DNA of 64,000 bases from Eriocheir sinensis (GCF_024679095.1 NC_066515.1:23636217-23700216), one strand, 5' to 3'. Shown: positions 52,470 through 63,499, counted from the stretch's first letter. Translations and numbers: made by a program. The notes: generated by a model not told the origin, from the sequence alone.

Positions 52470-52543
52470 ATACACGTTATCAGCTGTGGGATAAAACAGG
52501 TGTGGGATGTAAAAAGGTGGTACAGAGTTCGCTTTATCAGCTT

Positions 52544-52550
52544 TATATAT
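52544..52550 (+). promoter_or_regulatory. TATA box, lectin copy 1
   Basis: TATATAT about 64 bases before the ATG. A TTCATTCTC element shared with copy 2 starts 21 bases downstream of it and may contain the initiator. The position fits a core promoter with a short 5' UTR. Confidence 0.55.
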
Positions 52551-52613
52551 GACTCCCAAGCCCCTTCATTCTCTCTCCTGAACCTCCTCCTGCTCCCGCT
52601 CGTGTTCAGCGAC

Positions 52614-53559
52614 ATGAAGACTTCCTCGGTGTTTTTGCTTATCGCTCTGGGCGCCACTCTGACCCAAGGTAATATCCTGTTCATTACAAAAGGGAGGCAC
52701 TGCTCGCCCCTAGAGTCCTTATAATAGGTGGAGTGGAGTGTGGCAACCGTTGTGGTGATGCAGTTAGCTATCCCTGACTTATACTGATCGGATGATGGTG
52801 CGAGATGACGTTGTGGCAATGAACCACACTGTAACATAGGCCCAGCAGAGCGGCCGTGCTTGGAGTGGCCTGCAATACACGCCGACCACGGTATATATAC
52901 CTGCCTCTCCTCATGGTCCTTAACCATACATGCTTGCTTCTGCAGGGTATCTTTTCAAGAGTGACGGCTGCCCAGAACCCTACGATCGCCTGGATGAGAC
53001 GCGCTGCATCTTGACGGACCCTTTTGTGGCAAAAAACTACACTGACGCCATCGCCTACTGCAAGACCCACGGCGGCGTGCTGCTGCACTTTGATAACTGT
53101 GCCGATCAAACTTTGTTCTATGACTACATTCAGACGGAGGGTGAGTGTGGCTGTGAGACAACACCGGGGAATAGCACTGCACAGGTGGCTGTCTCTAGAC
53201 TCTAGAGATTGCCGACCCATATATATGATGCTTATGTGTTTATCCATTTATTAGGATATTTTCCATATATGTTTTGCATATGAATAGCATTTCTTAAACG
53301 CTTTTTAACCCTCTGCTGGAAAGTGGGTCTGGCGTCACATCACTACTGGCTGGCTGCTACTGACGAGGCTGAGGAAGGCGTGTGGCTCTGGGATCACGAC
53401 AAGAAGCCCGTCCCCATGGGCAGCCCCTTCTGGTACGTCGGGGAGCCCAACAGCGGCACCAGCTATAACTGCGTCGTCCTTAGCTACTCCTACACTCACC
53501 GCTGGGTTGATGTATCTTGCGCAAGCAAATATCTCACCATCTGTCTCAGGGCCGTCTAG
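52614..53559 (+). CDS. Secreted C-type lectin, tandem copy 1
   Basis: The protein is a single-CRD, calcium-dependent lectin, probably secreted and used in pathogen recognition, as such lectins are in crustaceans. Exons 52614-52668, 52946-53140 and 53324-53559 join in phase to give 161 residues. Residues 1-18 (MKTSSVFLLIALGATLTQ) are a signal peptide that ends at the first splice site. The CRD shows the long-form first cysteines (GCPEPY, ETRC), AYCKTHGG, YWLAATDEAEEGVW, the calcium-site-2 motif EPN (GEPNSG) and the WVD counterpart of WND, then the closing cysteines SC and IC. EPN normally predicts mannose-type specificity. The third exon's acceptor (CTGCTGGAAAG) is pyrimidine-poor but keeps frame and fold. 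There is no transmembrane segment and no second domain. Copy 2 is about 2036 bases downstream in the same orientation. Confidence 0.92.
53512..53536 (+). other. Copy-specific divergent block in lectin copy 1
   Basis: These 25 bases, coding for residues directly after WVD (VSCASKYLT), differ at about half of positions from the aligned 55546-55570 of copy 2 (TYCHYTNYA), while the flanking 900 bases are almost identical. The closing cysteine is kept in both. Confidence 0.85.
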
Positions 53560-53613
53560 GCCACGGATGGACGCGACTGCAGGACGATCATGATTTGGGA
53601 GTCACAGTAATCT

Positions 53614-53666
53614 TATATATAAATATAAATATAAATAAATATATATATATAAATATAAATAAATAA

Positions 53667-53706
<40 letters not shown>
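53614..53706 (+). repeat. (TA)n/(AAATA)n-rich tract, lectin copy 1 3' region
   Basis: ATAAATATAAATA words pass into a (TA)n run, starting about 55 bases after the stop codon. Confidence 0.9.
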
Positions 53707-53709
<3 letters not shown>

Positions 53710-53786
53710 CTCGCTGTATGCCAATAACCGTTCTCTGTGTTATACAAATTAGATGGAAATATTTAAAAACATCATTGTGTGGCATC

Positions 53787-53792
53787 AATAAA
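53787..53792 (+). promoter_or_regulatory. Polyadenylation signal, lectin copy 1
   Basis: AATAAA within GGCATCAATAAA, about 230 bases after the stop. The same words occur in copy 2 at 55864. Confidence 0.6.
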
Positions 53793-54566
53793 AAAATACA
53801 GCATTTTCACAGCATTAATTATTTCCTATTGTTCTAATTTGTGTCTCAAAATGAACGTATTGAAAAAAACTGTTCTCTTTTGTCATTCAAGTTTGAATTG
53901 TTAAGGTTCAGGCGCTTTAGTTCACCCTCGGCGGCAGGCCGGTCTTCAGTGTGCCGCAGCGCCGCCAGCCTCGCACCGCGGGCAGCCGCTGCGCCGGACC
54001 GTGGGTTGCACCAGACCAGGAGATGCTACAACAACAACTGCACATTCACAACATCAAAAACAACATTCTTTTTACTGTTTGGCCCACGGCTGTGGATGGA
54101 GCAACGGACACATCAGTTTGGCGAGGCACACCGTGATGATTAGCTTTCAGAGCAAAAACAACAGTTAACAAAAATAACAGGTTAAGAAGCCTTTCATCGT
54201 AAGTCTTATTGCACAAGGAAATCATATTTGTTGCCCCACCTTGAACACCTAATTTAGTAATGTTCTTCGTACGTTTGGGAGGCCAAAACTGTACCGCTAT
54301 TCCAAATGGGGTCGGGCTAAACTACTGTACAATGGAATCTGTATTCTTGAATGAGGAGTTTCTCTTGATGAAGCCCAGCATTCTGTTCGCTTTATTTTCA
54401 GCGTCAGTGCATTGCTGAGAGAGAGAGAGAGAGAGAGAGAGTTACATCTCTCTCTCTCTCTCTCTTTAAAAAAAATCCCATCATACATGTTATCAGCCGT
54501 GGAATAAAACAGGTGCTGGATATCAATATCAGGTGTTAGGAGGTACAGAGTTCTCGCAAGCAGCGT
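53793..54566. other. Spacer between the lectin copies
   Basis: Non-coding. Sequence at about 53925-54125 (GGCGGCAGGCCGGTCTTCAG, CCGCAGCGCC, CAACAACAACTGC) is a diverged counterpart of 55985-56165, so the duplication unit extends well beyond the gene. Inverted GA and CT tracts lie at 54418-54466. Confidence 0.6.
54418..54466. repeat. Inverted (GA)n/(CT)n microsatellite pair
   Basis: About 24 bases of GA are followed after GTTACAT by about 19 bases of CT, forming a perfect potential hairpin. Confidence 0.85.
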
Positions 54567-54581
54567 TATATATATATATAT
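54567..54581 (+). promoter_or_regulatory. Expanded TATA box, lectin copy 2
   Basis: A (TA)7 run replaces the single TATATAT of copy 1. The shared TTCATTCTC element begins 34 bases from its start, against 21 in copy 1. Confidence 0.5.
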
Positions 54582-54649
54582 GCCTGCACGCACAAGCCCC
54601 TTCATTCTCTCTCCTGAACCTCCTCCTGCTCCCGCTCGTGTTCAGCGAC

Positions 54650-55593
54650 ATGAAGACTTCCTCGGTGTTTTTGCTTATCGCTCTGGGCGCCACTCTGACC
54701 CAAGGTAATATCCTGTTCATTACAAAAGGGAGGCACTGCTCGCCCCTAGAGTCCTTATAATAGGTGGAGTGGAGTGTGGCAACCGTTGTGGTGATGCAGT
54801 TAGCTATCCCTGACTTATACTGATCGGATGATGGTGCGAGATGACGTTGTGGCAATGAACCACACTGTAACATAGGCCCAGCAGAGCGACCGTGCTTGGA
54901 GTGGCCTGCAGTACACGCCGACCACGGTATATATACCTGCCTCTCCTCATGGTCCTTAACCATACATGCTTGCTTCTGCAGGGTATCTTTTCAAGAGTGA
55001 CGGCTGCCCAGAACCCTACGATCGCCTGGATGAGACGCGCTGCATCTTGACGGACCCTTTTGTGGCAAGAAACTACACTGACGCCATCGCCTACTGCAAG
55101 ACCCACGGCGGCGTGCTGCTGCACTTTGATAACTGTGCCGATCAAACTTTGTTCTATGACTACATTCAGACGGAGGGTGAGTGTGGCTGTGAGACAACAC
55201 CGGGGAATAGCGCTGCACAGGTGGCTGTCTCTAGACTCTAGAGATTGCCGACCCATATATGATGCTTATGTGTTTATCCATTTATTAGGATATTTTCCAT
55301 ATATGTTTTGCATATGAATAGCATTTCTTAAACGCTTTTTAACCCTCTGCTGGAAAGTGGGTCTGGCGTCACATCACTACTGGCTGGCCGCTACTGACGA
55401 GGCTGAGGAAGGCGTGTGGCTCTGGGATCACGACAAGAAGCCCGTCCCCATGGGCAGCCCCTTCTGGTACGTCGGGGAGCCCAACGGCGGCACCAGCTAT
55501 AACTGCGTCGTCCTTAGCTACTCCTACACTCACCGCTGGGTTGATACATATTGCCATTACACAAATTACGCCATCTGTCTCAAGGCCATCTAG
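54650..55593 (+). CDS. Secreted C-type lectin, tandem copy 2
   Basis: This is a paralogue of copy 1 with the same structure: exons 54650-54704, 54982-55176 and 55358-55593, 161 residues, an identical signal peptide and the same CRD landmarks (GCPEPY, AYCKTHGG, GEPNGG, WVD). Through exon 1, intron 1, exon 2, intron 2 and most of exon 3 I count only about seven substitutions and one 2-base indel over some 940 bases against copy 1. Protein changes in that part are Lys to Arg in VARNY and Ser to Gly after EPN. The C-terminus then differs sharply (DTYCHYTNYAICLKAI against DVSCASKYLTICLRAV). Both copies look functional. The shift beside the calcium/sugar site suggests different ligand preference, which is inference. 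Confidence 0.92.
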
Positions 55594-55633
55594 GCCACGG
55601 ACGGACGCTACTGCAGGACGATCATGATTCGGA

Positions 55634-55744
<111 letters not shown>

Positions 55745-55863
55745 CCAGTAATCGTTCTCTGTTCTACAAATTTGATGGAAATAAAAAAAATAGTAAGCAA
55801 GAATTGTGTTAAGAAATTAGAAATGTCTTCAGGGTGAACAAATTTACATAATTGGGAGGCATC

Positions 55864-55869
55864 AATAAA
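55864..55869 (+). promoter_or_regulatory. Polyadenylation signal, lectin copy 2
   Basis: AATAAA about 270 bases after the stop, in the same GGCATCAATAAA context as copy 1. Confidence 0.6.
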
Positions 55870-56473
55870 CTAAATACAGCTTTTTCACAGCATGAATAAT
55901 AATTCATGTCTCTAAATAAACACATTGAAAAATTTGTTCTTATTTGTAATTCAAGTTTAGAATAGTTAGATTTAGGCACTTGAGTTCGCCCTGTGCGGCA
56001 GGTTGGTCTTCAGAGAGCCGCAGCGCCGGCAGCCGCGTGCAGCCCGCCGTGCCCAGAGCAGGAGGTACTGAACAACAATTGCGAATCAGCAACAACAACG
56101 ACATTCTTTTTTTCTTTTTGGCTTACGGCTGTGGAGACGAAGGGAGTCACCAGTTTGACGAGCATTTTGCCAGCTGATGATCCGCTGCCGTGCGAACACC
56201 AAGGTGGCAGGCGTTGATGGGTTTTGTGTATAACAACAAAATTACTGAAGCCGAAGAACTATAAGCTATCAAAGTTTGTTGATACTACTGCAAAGAGGAG
56301 TATAATGCAGGACAGGCACTTCAAAATGAAGGTCTGTTTGTTAATGTACTACACGATCTGGGAACCGGGGACACGTGCCTCGCCGCCATGTCTCGGCTTG
56401 CTCGGATCAGCGAACGGGTACTCGATGACGCAGTGAAGCTGTTTGCCGGGTAAGTGTGCTTGTTACAGATCAC

Positions 56474-56510
<37 letters not shown>

Positions 56511-56639
56511 GCTTTTTGCGTTACTGTCCCGAAAGGTTCCCCAAAGAATCCTGCAGGAGGCTATTGGCAGCGTTGGAAATAATAATCGTGGCGCCGGGGT
56601 TGATGGCGCCCACTCACGCAGCGGGGTCTGATGGCCAGG

Positions 56640-56885
56640 TCGACAGTCCACCCCAGTCATTGTTGTAAGCGCCCAAACCAATCCATATCCACCACAATGA
56701 TCCGTTATTTCTACTCAAAACCAGATATTAATAAAGTAATTTCCTGTGTGGTGTTCGAAAATTCCCTCCTCCTTTTTATATCAACGCCAAACACTAGTAG
56801 AACTACAAGGAATTCCGTCGTATTTTGTGTTTGGTTAGGGAGCTTACGAACTTCCTGTATTGGACTGTAAGACTGGCCCTGAATT
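56640..56885 (+). repeat. Direct repeat, copy 1
   Basis: Shares with 57462-57697 the ordered words GACAGTCCA, CATTGT-AAGCGCCC, TCCGTTATTTCTACTCAA, TTCCTCC-TTTTTATA, CAAGGAATT, GTCGTATTTTGTGTTTGGTT and GGGAGCTTAC. This is an interspersed repeat or a local duplication. Spacing between copies is about 820 bases. Confidence 0.75.
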
Positions 56886-57461
56886 GGCTGGCAAGAACAG
56901 CAGCGTACATTAATTTCCTTCCTCCCATTCTACGACGACAAATGCGAAGAAAGCTATTTTCTTTTTTATTTGTGAAAGTATTCTGTTGAAAGTTGTCTTT
57001 ACGATGTGTTAAGTAGTTCGCTCGTTAAGTAGTTAGTAGCGGGCTTTTTTCCATTATTGTTTCTTTTTTTCCCCTTGAACTGTTTCCTCTACTGTAAAAA
57101 AAAAGTGCGTTGTGCTAAATGTTAATCTTTATTTCATCGATAGTAACTGTGTCAGGGGTTGCCGAGGGGAGTTTTGCCGATATAAAAATGATTGAACTTG
57201 CATGTGTTTCAAGGGTTTTCTGCGTCGTTGTTATGCAGAGCGACAGAGTCCGGTTCCTTATCATGTTTATTATGTGTGATTTCATACAGCTGTCGCCTGC
57301 ATATCCTTATCACCCATTACTGTTTTAAGAGGAGAGGCAGCAACAGGACGTGCCGCTCAGTGTCCTCCAATACGTGGTGGCGCTGCTCAGACGAGTGTGT
57401 GGGGACGGAAGAATGGAGATGCACAAAAGAATTTCCTCCCCTTACTCTCGTTTTCTATAGG

Positions 57462-57697
57462 CCAGTTCGACAGTCCAACACAGGGTCATTGTAAGCGCCC
57501 CAACCATACTGTCTTCTCCACAATGGTCCGTTATTTCTACTCAATACCAGATACTAATGAACTTTCCTGTATAGTTTCCTAAAATTTCCTCCTTTTTATA
57601 GCAACGTCAAACACTAAACAAGGAATTTTCGTCGTATTTTGTGTTTGGTTGGGGAGCTTACAAACTTGCTGTATTTGACTGTAAAACTGGCGCTATA
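57462..57697 (+). repeat. Direct repeat, copy 2
   Basis: This is the counterpart of 56640-56885 with small deletions (for example the ACTAGTAGAACTA segment is shortened) and scattered substitutions. Confidence 0.75.
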
Positions 57698-58128
57698 TCC
57701 ATGTCTGCTCATCGAGAGGACTCTGTTTGGGTCTATATCATTTTTGTTCCTTGATGCCCTTTCATGAACCTAAATAATAATGATAATAATAACCAGAAGC
57801 GGATCATCTTGAACGAGTGCAGGGAGATGAAACAACGGGTATATAGAGGGAGGGAATGAGGAAGGGGAAATTATGTTAGTGGATAGATTGTTAGAAGGGA
57901 AGAAAGGAAGAATGGAAATACAGAAAGGGAGGAGGAGAAGGAGGTGGGGGATAAGTAAATAGGTGAGAATAGAGGAGAGATGAACAAAAGGATGGGTAGA
58001 GAGACTGATGGAGGAGGAGGGGATAAAATAGGAGTGTCGGTATCCGCAAACGACTCCACCTCACGCCATCTATGTCCAGAGGCAGAGAAGGAGACTAATC
58101 TTCTTTCCATGAGTGCTTTTCCTACGTT

Positions 58129-58342
58129 CATTTTTTTTTTACAACGAAAGAGTAGACGCAAGGACAACAAAATGAGTAGCAAAAAAACAAAAACTCCCGC
58201 TACTTGCCGCTCCCACAACAGAAGATAGAGTGGCCAAAAGAGAGGTCAATGGTACAGAAAGAGGGTCAAACTGCTGCCAGGGTCATAAAAGTACCTCTGG
58301 AAACGCCCCGAACTCCTACGAAAGTCTTCTCGAATCAAATGT
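58129..58342 (-). mobile_element. LINE 3'-end fragment plus adjoining dispersed repeat
   Basis: Poly(A/T), GACAACAAAATGAGTAGC, CCCGCTACTTGCCGCTCCCA and GGCCAAAAGAGAGGTCAAT match the fragment at 39345-39470. It continues into GGGTCATAAAAGTACCTCTGG, which recurs at 36703-36785. Confidence 0.55.
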
Positions 58343-58567
58343 GAGTCTGTACGGAATAAAACACCCAGCGATGAATCATATCTGGTAATATTTATTGATT
58401 ATGAGTATTGCATTCTGTTCTGCAAGATAAAGTAAGCAGAAAAAAAATGTTAACAATGTGAGACGCATTTTCATATAGCTTGGCCGTGACAGGACATGGC
58501 CGGCATCTAATTTCACCTTGTTTTCATGCAAGTACATTCTTTTTTTATATCTATTTACTTGTATGTT

Positions 58568-58585
58568 TGCGTGTGCGTGCGTGCG

Positions 58586-58625
<40 letters not shown>

Positions 58626-58663
58626 TGATACCGGTACGTTGTTTCTTTTTCTGAGAGGAGTTG

Positions 58664-58697
<34 letters not shown>

Positions 58698-58702
58698 CAC
58701 AC
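58568..58702. repeat. Facing (GT)n and (CA)n microsatellites
   Basis: A GT-rich tract of about 50 bases and a CA tract of about 38 bases are separated by about 42 bases and could pair as a stem. Confidence 0.85.
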
Positions 58703-59724
58703 TAAATGCTTTTATAACAGATACATAAAAAAAACTGTATGCAAGAAATTGTAAACTATTAAAAAAATTGTGCTGCGTAGGTTTGGAAAGTCCGCGGAAC
58801 AAGAACTATACAGGATGCACCGTGCGAAGATTGTCACCGTAATTACACTGTTTTGACGGGTCCTCGCGCACAGCGGCACTGGTTCTCCGCTTCTCACGGC
58901 ACAAGCTAGTCTGTCCTGGCACCGCGCAGCCACGGCACCCTTGTCCCTGCAGCCTGGCACCCTCCCCTCCCCCCCCCCAACGCCTTCATTGTTCCTCGTG
59001 ATGGCGGTGAACTTTTGAGGCACGTGGCGTCATCGCGTCTCGGCTAACACTCGACAGGCACTTCAATATCCACGTTGCAATCACTTTTTTATGTTTTTCT
59101 ATTCGTTCACTTCTCTTATGTGTTCCGTACTTTCATGGCCGTCAGGAGAGGCTCACTTCTTTTTCTTTATTCCTGTCAGCTATATTTTGTTTATTTTCAG
59201 TAGTATTTTCATAATTCTAAGACGTACCATACTTGCATGATGCTGACGAACCTTTGCAGCACGTGTTGTTATCGCATCGCTTGGCCGATAACACTGCGAT
59301 CACTTCAACCCACTTCGTAAGTACATAAACCTTTGATTTTAGTCGTCCAGACCTTTTAGTTACGTCATACTGTAGTTTGACCACAAGAAATCGTTCACAT
59401 CCACGGCTGCTTCCTTCGCGGTGCGGCTGTCCATCGGAAGACGCCCGTCAGCGAGTGTTTACTGGCCATGTGTTGGAAAGCGCTGTTTTGCTTGTCTGTC
59501 TTGGGTAGTTTGAGTGGAATTGAGTTGTTGAGTCAAAGTATCGTGACTTGCCTTTCCAGCGGCACTTCTGAAGGTATTTAGGTTATGTTGCTTGCTTATT
59601 ATAGAAAAGATGGAGGAGGAAGGGTGGAAGGGAGGAAGAAGGTAGGGAGGGAAGGAGGGAAAGGGGGAGGCTGTCAAGGGGCTTTTCTCTCTCTCTTGGA
59701 TGCGAGGCGGACAGCTATAGGGTG

Positions 59725-59885
59725 TTACGAGCCCTTGTCCGCCACCGAGTTGATGATGCCGGTGGTGGAGGGGCTGATGGACTCCACGATGAGGGAGAGG
59801 CAGTCCAGGCTGGAGGTGGAGGCAGGTCCGCCCCCTCCACCACTGACCCCCCCTCCACCTCGCCCACTGCCTCCATGCTCGTGTC
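59725..59885 (-). CDS. Probable last exon of an unidentified gene
   Basis: On the minus strand a good acceptor (TTATTTCTCCCTGCAG) precedes an open stretch entered at codon position 2. It codes for a Gly-rich HEHGGSGRGGGGVSGG segment and then LDCLSLIVESISPSTTGI and INSVADKGS before a TAA stop. The amphipathic, non-repetitive end looks like a real protein C-terminus. Upstream exons would have to lie beyond about 59960, possibly outside the window; I could not find them in the repeat-rich sequence. The family is not recognised. A second frame through the same DNA is Pro-rich and less protein-like. Confidence 0.4.
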
Positions 59886-60033
59886 CTGCAGGGAGAAATA
59901 AAGTAGTATCAGTTTGAGGCTAATGTGACAGAGATGAGCACTGAGGCAACGTGCAGCCATAGTGAATGCTCCTAATTTTACTTACTTATTTTTTGGGGAG
60001 TCCGTAGATAGATAAACAAATAGAAATAGATAG

Positions 60034-60232
<199 letters not shown>

Positions 60233-60425
60233 GTTTTAAAGAAAGAATGGAAAGAAAATAATGAATGAGATAAAGAATGAAAGAAAGAAAGAAAAAAAGT
60301 AAAAATAATAATTAAAGAAAGAATGAAATAACGAAAAAAAAGACTTGAAAACTGAAATTGAACTAGCACTGGAAAACAACTGATATACCATTCGCTATTA
60401 TCATACCAAATGGGTGGAGAGCCGA

Positions 60426-60910
60426 GCTGAACCCCGCGACCGAGTTAGTGAATGGGAGAGCAGGATGTGTTAGCGTGCGAGTCTGTGTTTGCGAGGCTCA
60501 GGGCACTTAAGGTGAGGTAGTTTGGGAAGTCGTGCTCTTTGGGGTAGAAGGGACAGAGAGCGGCAGGAGGTGAAAAAGCTATAAAGAAGTAAGAGAGAAA
60601 ATGAGACCAGCTGAACCCCGCGAGTTTGTGGATGGGAGAGCAGTATGTGTAAGTGTGTGAGTGTGTTTGCGAGGCTCAGAGCACTTAAGGGGAGGTAGTT
60701 TGGGAAGTCGTGCTCTTTGGGGTAGAAGGGGTAGAGAGCGGCAGGAGGTGGGAACTCTAATATGTATATGTCGTACTCTATATATGTTAAAAAGAAGGAG
60801 GTAGTTTGGGAAGTGATGCTCTTTGGGGTAGAAGGGACAGAGAGCGGCGGAAGGGGGAAATTCTAATATATATGTCGTACTCTATATATGTTAAAATAGA
60901 AGGGGTAGAG
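60426..60910 (+). repeat. Tandem duplication, unit about 180 bases, 2.5-3 copies
   Basis: GCTGAACCCCGCGA starts at 60426 and 60610. GAGGTAGTTTGGGAAGT followed by TGCTCTTTGGGGTAGAAGGG occurs at about 60514, 60690 and 60798. A TATGTCGTACTCTATATATG element occurs near 60766 and again near 60870, so the third unit is partial. Confidence 0.85.
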
Positions 60911-61645
60911 GGCGGGAAGCATGGTAATAGGGAGGACTTTGATATACGTTCTTCTAAAACTATGTGGTTAGTTTACTGAATTAAAAAGAAGCTGTGAATG
61001 AGTGAGCGAGATGAGAGAAAAAAAAATCGTAGTACTTGCAAGAATATAAAAAAAAAAAGGTTGTTTGAGAGAGGTCCTAAATGCATAAAGAATCACTAAG
61101 GGAAAAATAAGTCACAGTTAATTAATGATAATGATAAAAATTTCTAAAAATGATGATGATGGTGATGAAAGTTGTTTGCCAGAGTTAAAAAAAAAAGGGA
61201 GACACAAAGACCGACTGAAGAATTTTAGTGACGAAATACTCTTAGAAGACACTCGGAAGGGGAGGAAAGAGAGGAAGGAAGAGGAAGAGAGATGGAGGGA
61301 TGGAGGAAAGATGTAACGGTCTCTCCTGATGGATGCTGTGGCTTAACCCCCCCACCCCCCACCCCCCTGGACAGCCCCCTCCCTTTCCCTCCTTCCCTCC
61401 TTCCCTCCCTACCTTCTTCCTTCCTTCCACCCTTCTTCCTCCATCTTTTCTTTTTTCCCTCCATCTCTCTCTCTCTCTCTCTTTTTCCCTCCGTTTTTCC
61501 TCCTAAGATATTTTTCCCTCCGTATTTCTCTCCTTCTTCCTCCATCTCCCCTTCTTCTCTCCCTCCATCTCTCTCCCTCTCCCTTCTTTCCTCCGTTTTT
61601 CCTCCTCACATTTTTTCTCTCCGTATTTCTTTCATTCTTCCTCCA
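60911..61645. other. Low-complexity region, right part of the window
   Basis: A/T-rich sequence, then a purine tract (61250-61310), then a C-run cluster at 61348-61370 (G-quadruplex-capable on the minus strand), then a long polypyrimidine tract of CCTTCC and CTCTCC words. No gene is seen. Confidence 0.6.

Positions 61646-61688
<43 letters not shown>
61646..61688 (+). repeat. (CT)n microsatellite
   Basis: Uninterrupted TC dinucleotides at the end of a polypyrimidine tract. Confidence 0.9.
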
Positions 61689-61691
<3 letters not shown>

Positions 61692-61994
61692 ATAATCTTC
61701 GTCCATTATATAAATAGAACCGAAATGGCAGAGCAAGTCGTCTTTCCGCCTCTCCGGTAAGCCGCGTGTCAAATAAGGTGTTCCCTACCCCGGGCGGCGT
61801 CCCCCAAGGCCTGTTTATGTGGCCCGAATGGAATATATAGAGGAAGCCTGCAGCCTCCACGTCGCCCGTAGCTCGTCAAGGGATTACTCGTTGGCGGAGG
61901 ATTATGGGGGGGAAGGGTGGTGGTGGTGGTGGTGGTAGTGGTGGGGGTGATGGTAGTATTGTGGTCCTATGTAAGTATATTCTTAGATAGTTGC

Positions 61995-62145
61995 CCATTC
62001 ACTCACTCACTCACTCACTCGCTCACTCACTCACATATTCACTCACTCACATATTCACTCACTCGCTCACTCACTCACTCACTCACTCACATACTCACTC
62101 ACTGACTCACTCACTCACATACTCACTCACTCACTCACTCGTTTA
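61995..62145 (+). repeat. (ACTC)n microsatellite
   Basis: Tetranucleotide ACTC/CTCA repeats over about 150 bases, with ACATATTC and ACATACTC interruptions. Confidence 0.95.
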
Positions 62146-62207
62146 CTCAGCCAACAGTCAGCCATCAACCAGTCAAAACATCCCAAATCAACTAAGAAGA
62201 GCACATT

Positions 62208-62258
<51 letters not shown>

Positions 62259-62332
62259 GGCCATTACCACACCCTTACACAGCTTTTAGTGCGTCTCCAG
62301 CAAAGTGAAGTAAGGTAACCAGCCCTTTAACT

Positions 62333-62382
<50 letters not shown>
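62208..62382 (+). repeat. Two (CT)n microsatellites
   Basis: CT tracts at 62208-62256 and 62333-62382, separated by about 75 bases of mixed sequence. Confidence 0.95.
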
Positions 62383-62385
<3 letters not shown>

Positions 62386-63119
62386 TTATTCCTGGTTTTA
62401 TATGTGAATTCCTTGGCTGGTTAGAGAAAGAGCGCAAGCCATTTCGTCGTTTTAAGGAGACTTGGAAGAGATCGTCAGCCAGTTCGTGATTGGTTGGGAG
62501 GAGATGAAGCCGTTTTATGATTGGTGGATGGGTGTTTTATTTTGGTTGGTAGCGCTGTCGGGAGCTTTTTATCCGTGGGAGGTAATTTGTGTGTTGTTGG
62601 TAATCCCAGGCTTGTTTACTGACTATTCGAGGAGGAAAAAGAATTAGAGGAAAGCAGAAAAAAACGATGAGAGAGAAGAACGAGCTTTCCATGGAGTAAT
62701 TAGTGTTTTTGATCATTATATGTGGAGTGAAAAGAAGAAAAGAAGAGGAAAAAAGGTAAAAGAAACAATAGAAAGACGAAGACAAAGAAGAACAAGAACC
62801 AGAAGAAACGCAAAAGAGGAATGGGGAGGAGAAAGGGTAGAAGGGGGGACGAATGTATTTTGAAAAGGCTAAATCCCTTCACTTTGAGGTTAGTTTGAAA
62901 AGAAGAAGGAGAACGAGGACGACGAAGGGGAACGGAAGGAGGGAGAAGGGGGGGAATCAGTGAAGAGGAGTAAGGGAGGGGAAGAAGGGGAAGAAGGGGA
63001 GGTCTGTCTGCCCCCTTGAGTTTTGGCACATGAATAGTTGTACAAATATGTAAACAAAACTCTATATTCGCTCCCCTTGCTACATCTCGACTTGTTTTTG
63101 CAGCGCCATCTTGTACGCT

Positions 63120-63121
<2 letters not shown>
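62383..63121. other. Gene-free segment near the right end
   Basis: Purine-rich from about 62640 to 63000 (AGAAGAAAAGAAG and GAAGGGGAAG words). Short open frames are simple translations of these words. Nothing else is recognised. Confidence 0.55.

Positions 63122-63165
<44 letters not shown>
63122..63165 (+). repeat. (GA)n microsatellite
   Basis: AG dinucleotides of about 43 bases. The CT tract at 63278-63335 is its inverted partner. Confidence 0.95.
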
Positions 63166-63166
<1 letters not shown>

Positions 63167-63272
63167 TTTTCCTTGTGAATTCGATGATAACGATATCTTT
63201 CATTTTTATTTATTTATTTATTTCCTCATTCTTTTTTTTGTTATAATGTGATAAAGTTAAAAGGAGGTGCGT

Positions 63273-63277
<5 letters not shown>

Positions 63278-63335
<58 letters not shown>
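63278..63335 (+). repeat. (CT)n microsatellite
   Basis: Uninterrupted CT dinucleotides for about 57 bases. Confidence 0.95.
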
Positions 63336-63338
<3 letters not shown>

Positions 63339-63497
63339 TGGCTAACACGTGACATTCTCATAAAGCCTCCTCCTCCTCTTCTCCTCTTCTTTTCCTCTTC
63401 CTCCTCCTCTTCCTCCTCTTCATAAACGGAATGGAATCCTTTTCAAGTGTTCACAACAGATTTTCACGACTTGAGTGCGTCAGGCTGAGCATCTAGA

Positions 63498-63499
<2 letters not shown>

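Larger units (their letters stand above)
55870..59724. other. Intergenic region downstream of the lectins
   Basis: Contains the 3' part of the lectin duplication (to about 56180), a pair of 210-base direct repeats (56640-56885 and 57462-57697), a (GT)n at 56478-56509, LINE 3' fragments near 57030 and 58129, and facing (GT)n/(CA)n tracts at 58568-58702. No complete gene is seen. Confidence 0.5.

Noticed and set aside
52768..53247. Open frame of 159 codons antisense to lectin exon 2 (and its twin at 54804-55256).
   Set aside because: It is the mirror of a G/C-rich coding exon and intron with no family features or splice context. The duplication copies it automatically.
61991..62308. THSLTHS repeat frame.
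   Set aside because: It is a translation of the (ACTC)n microsatellite.
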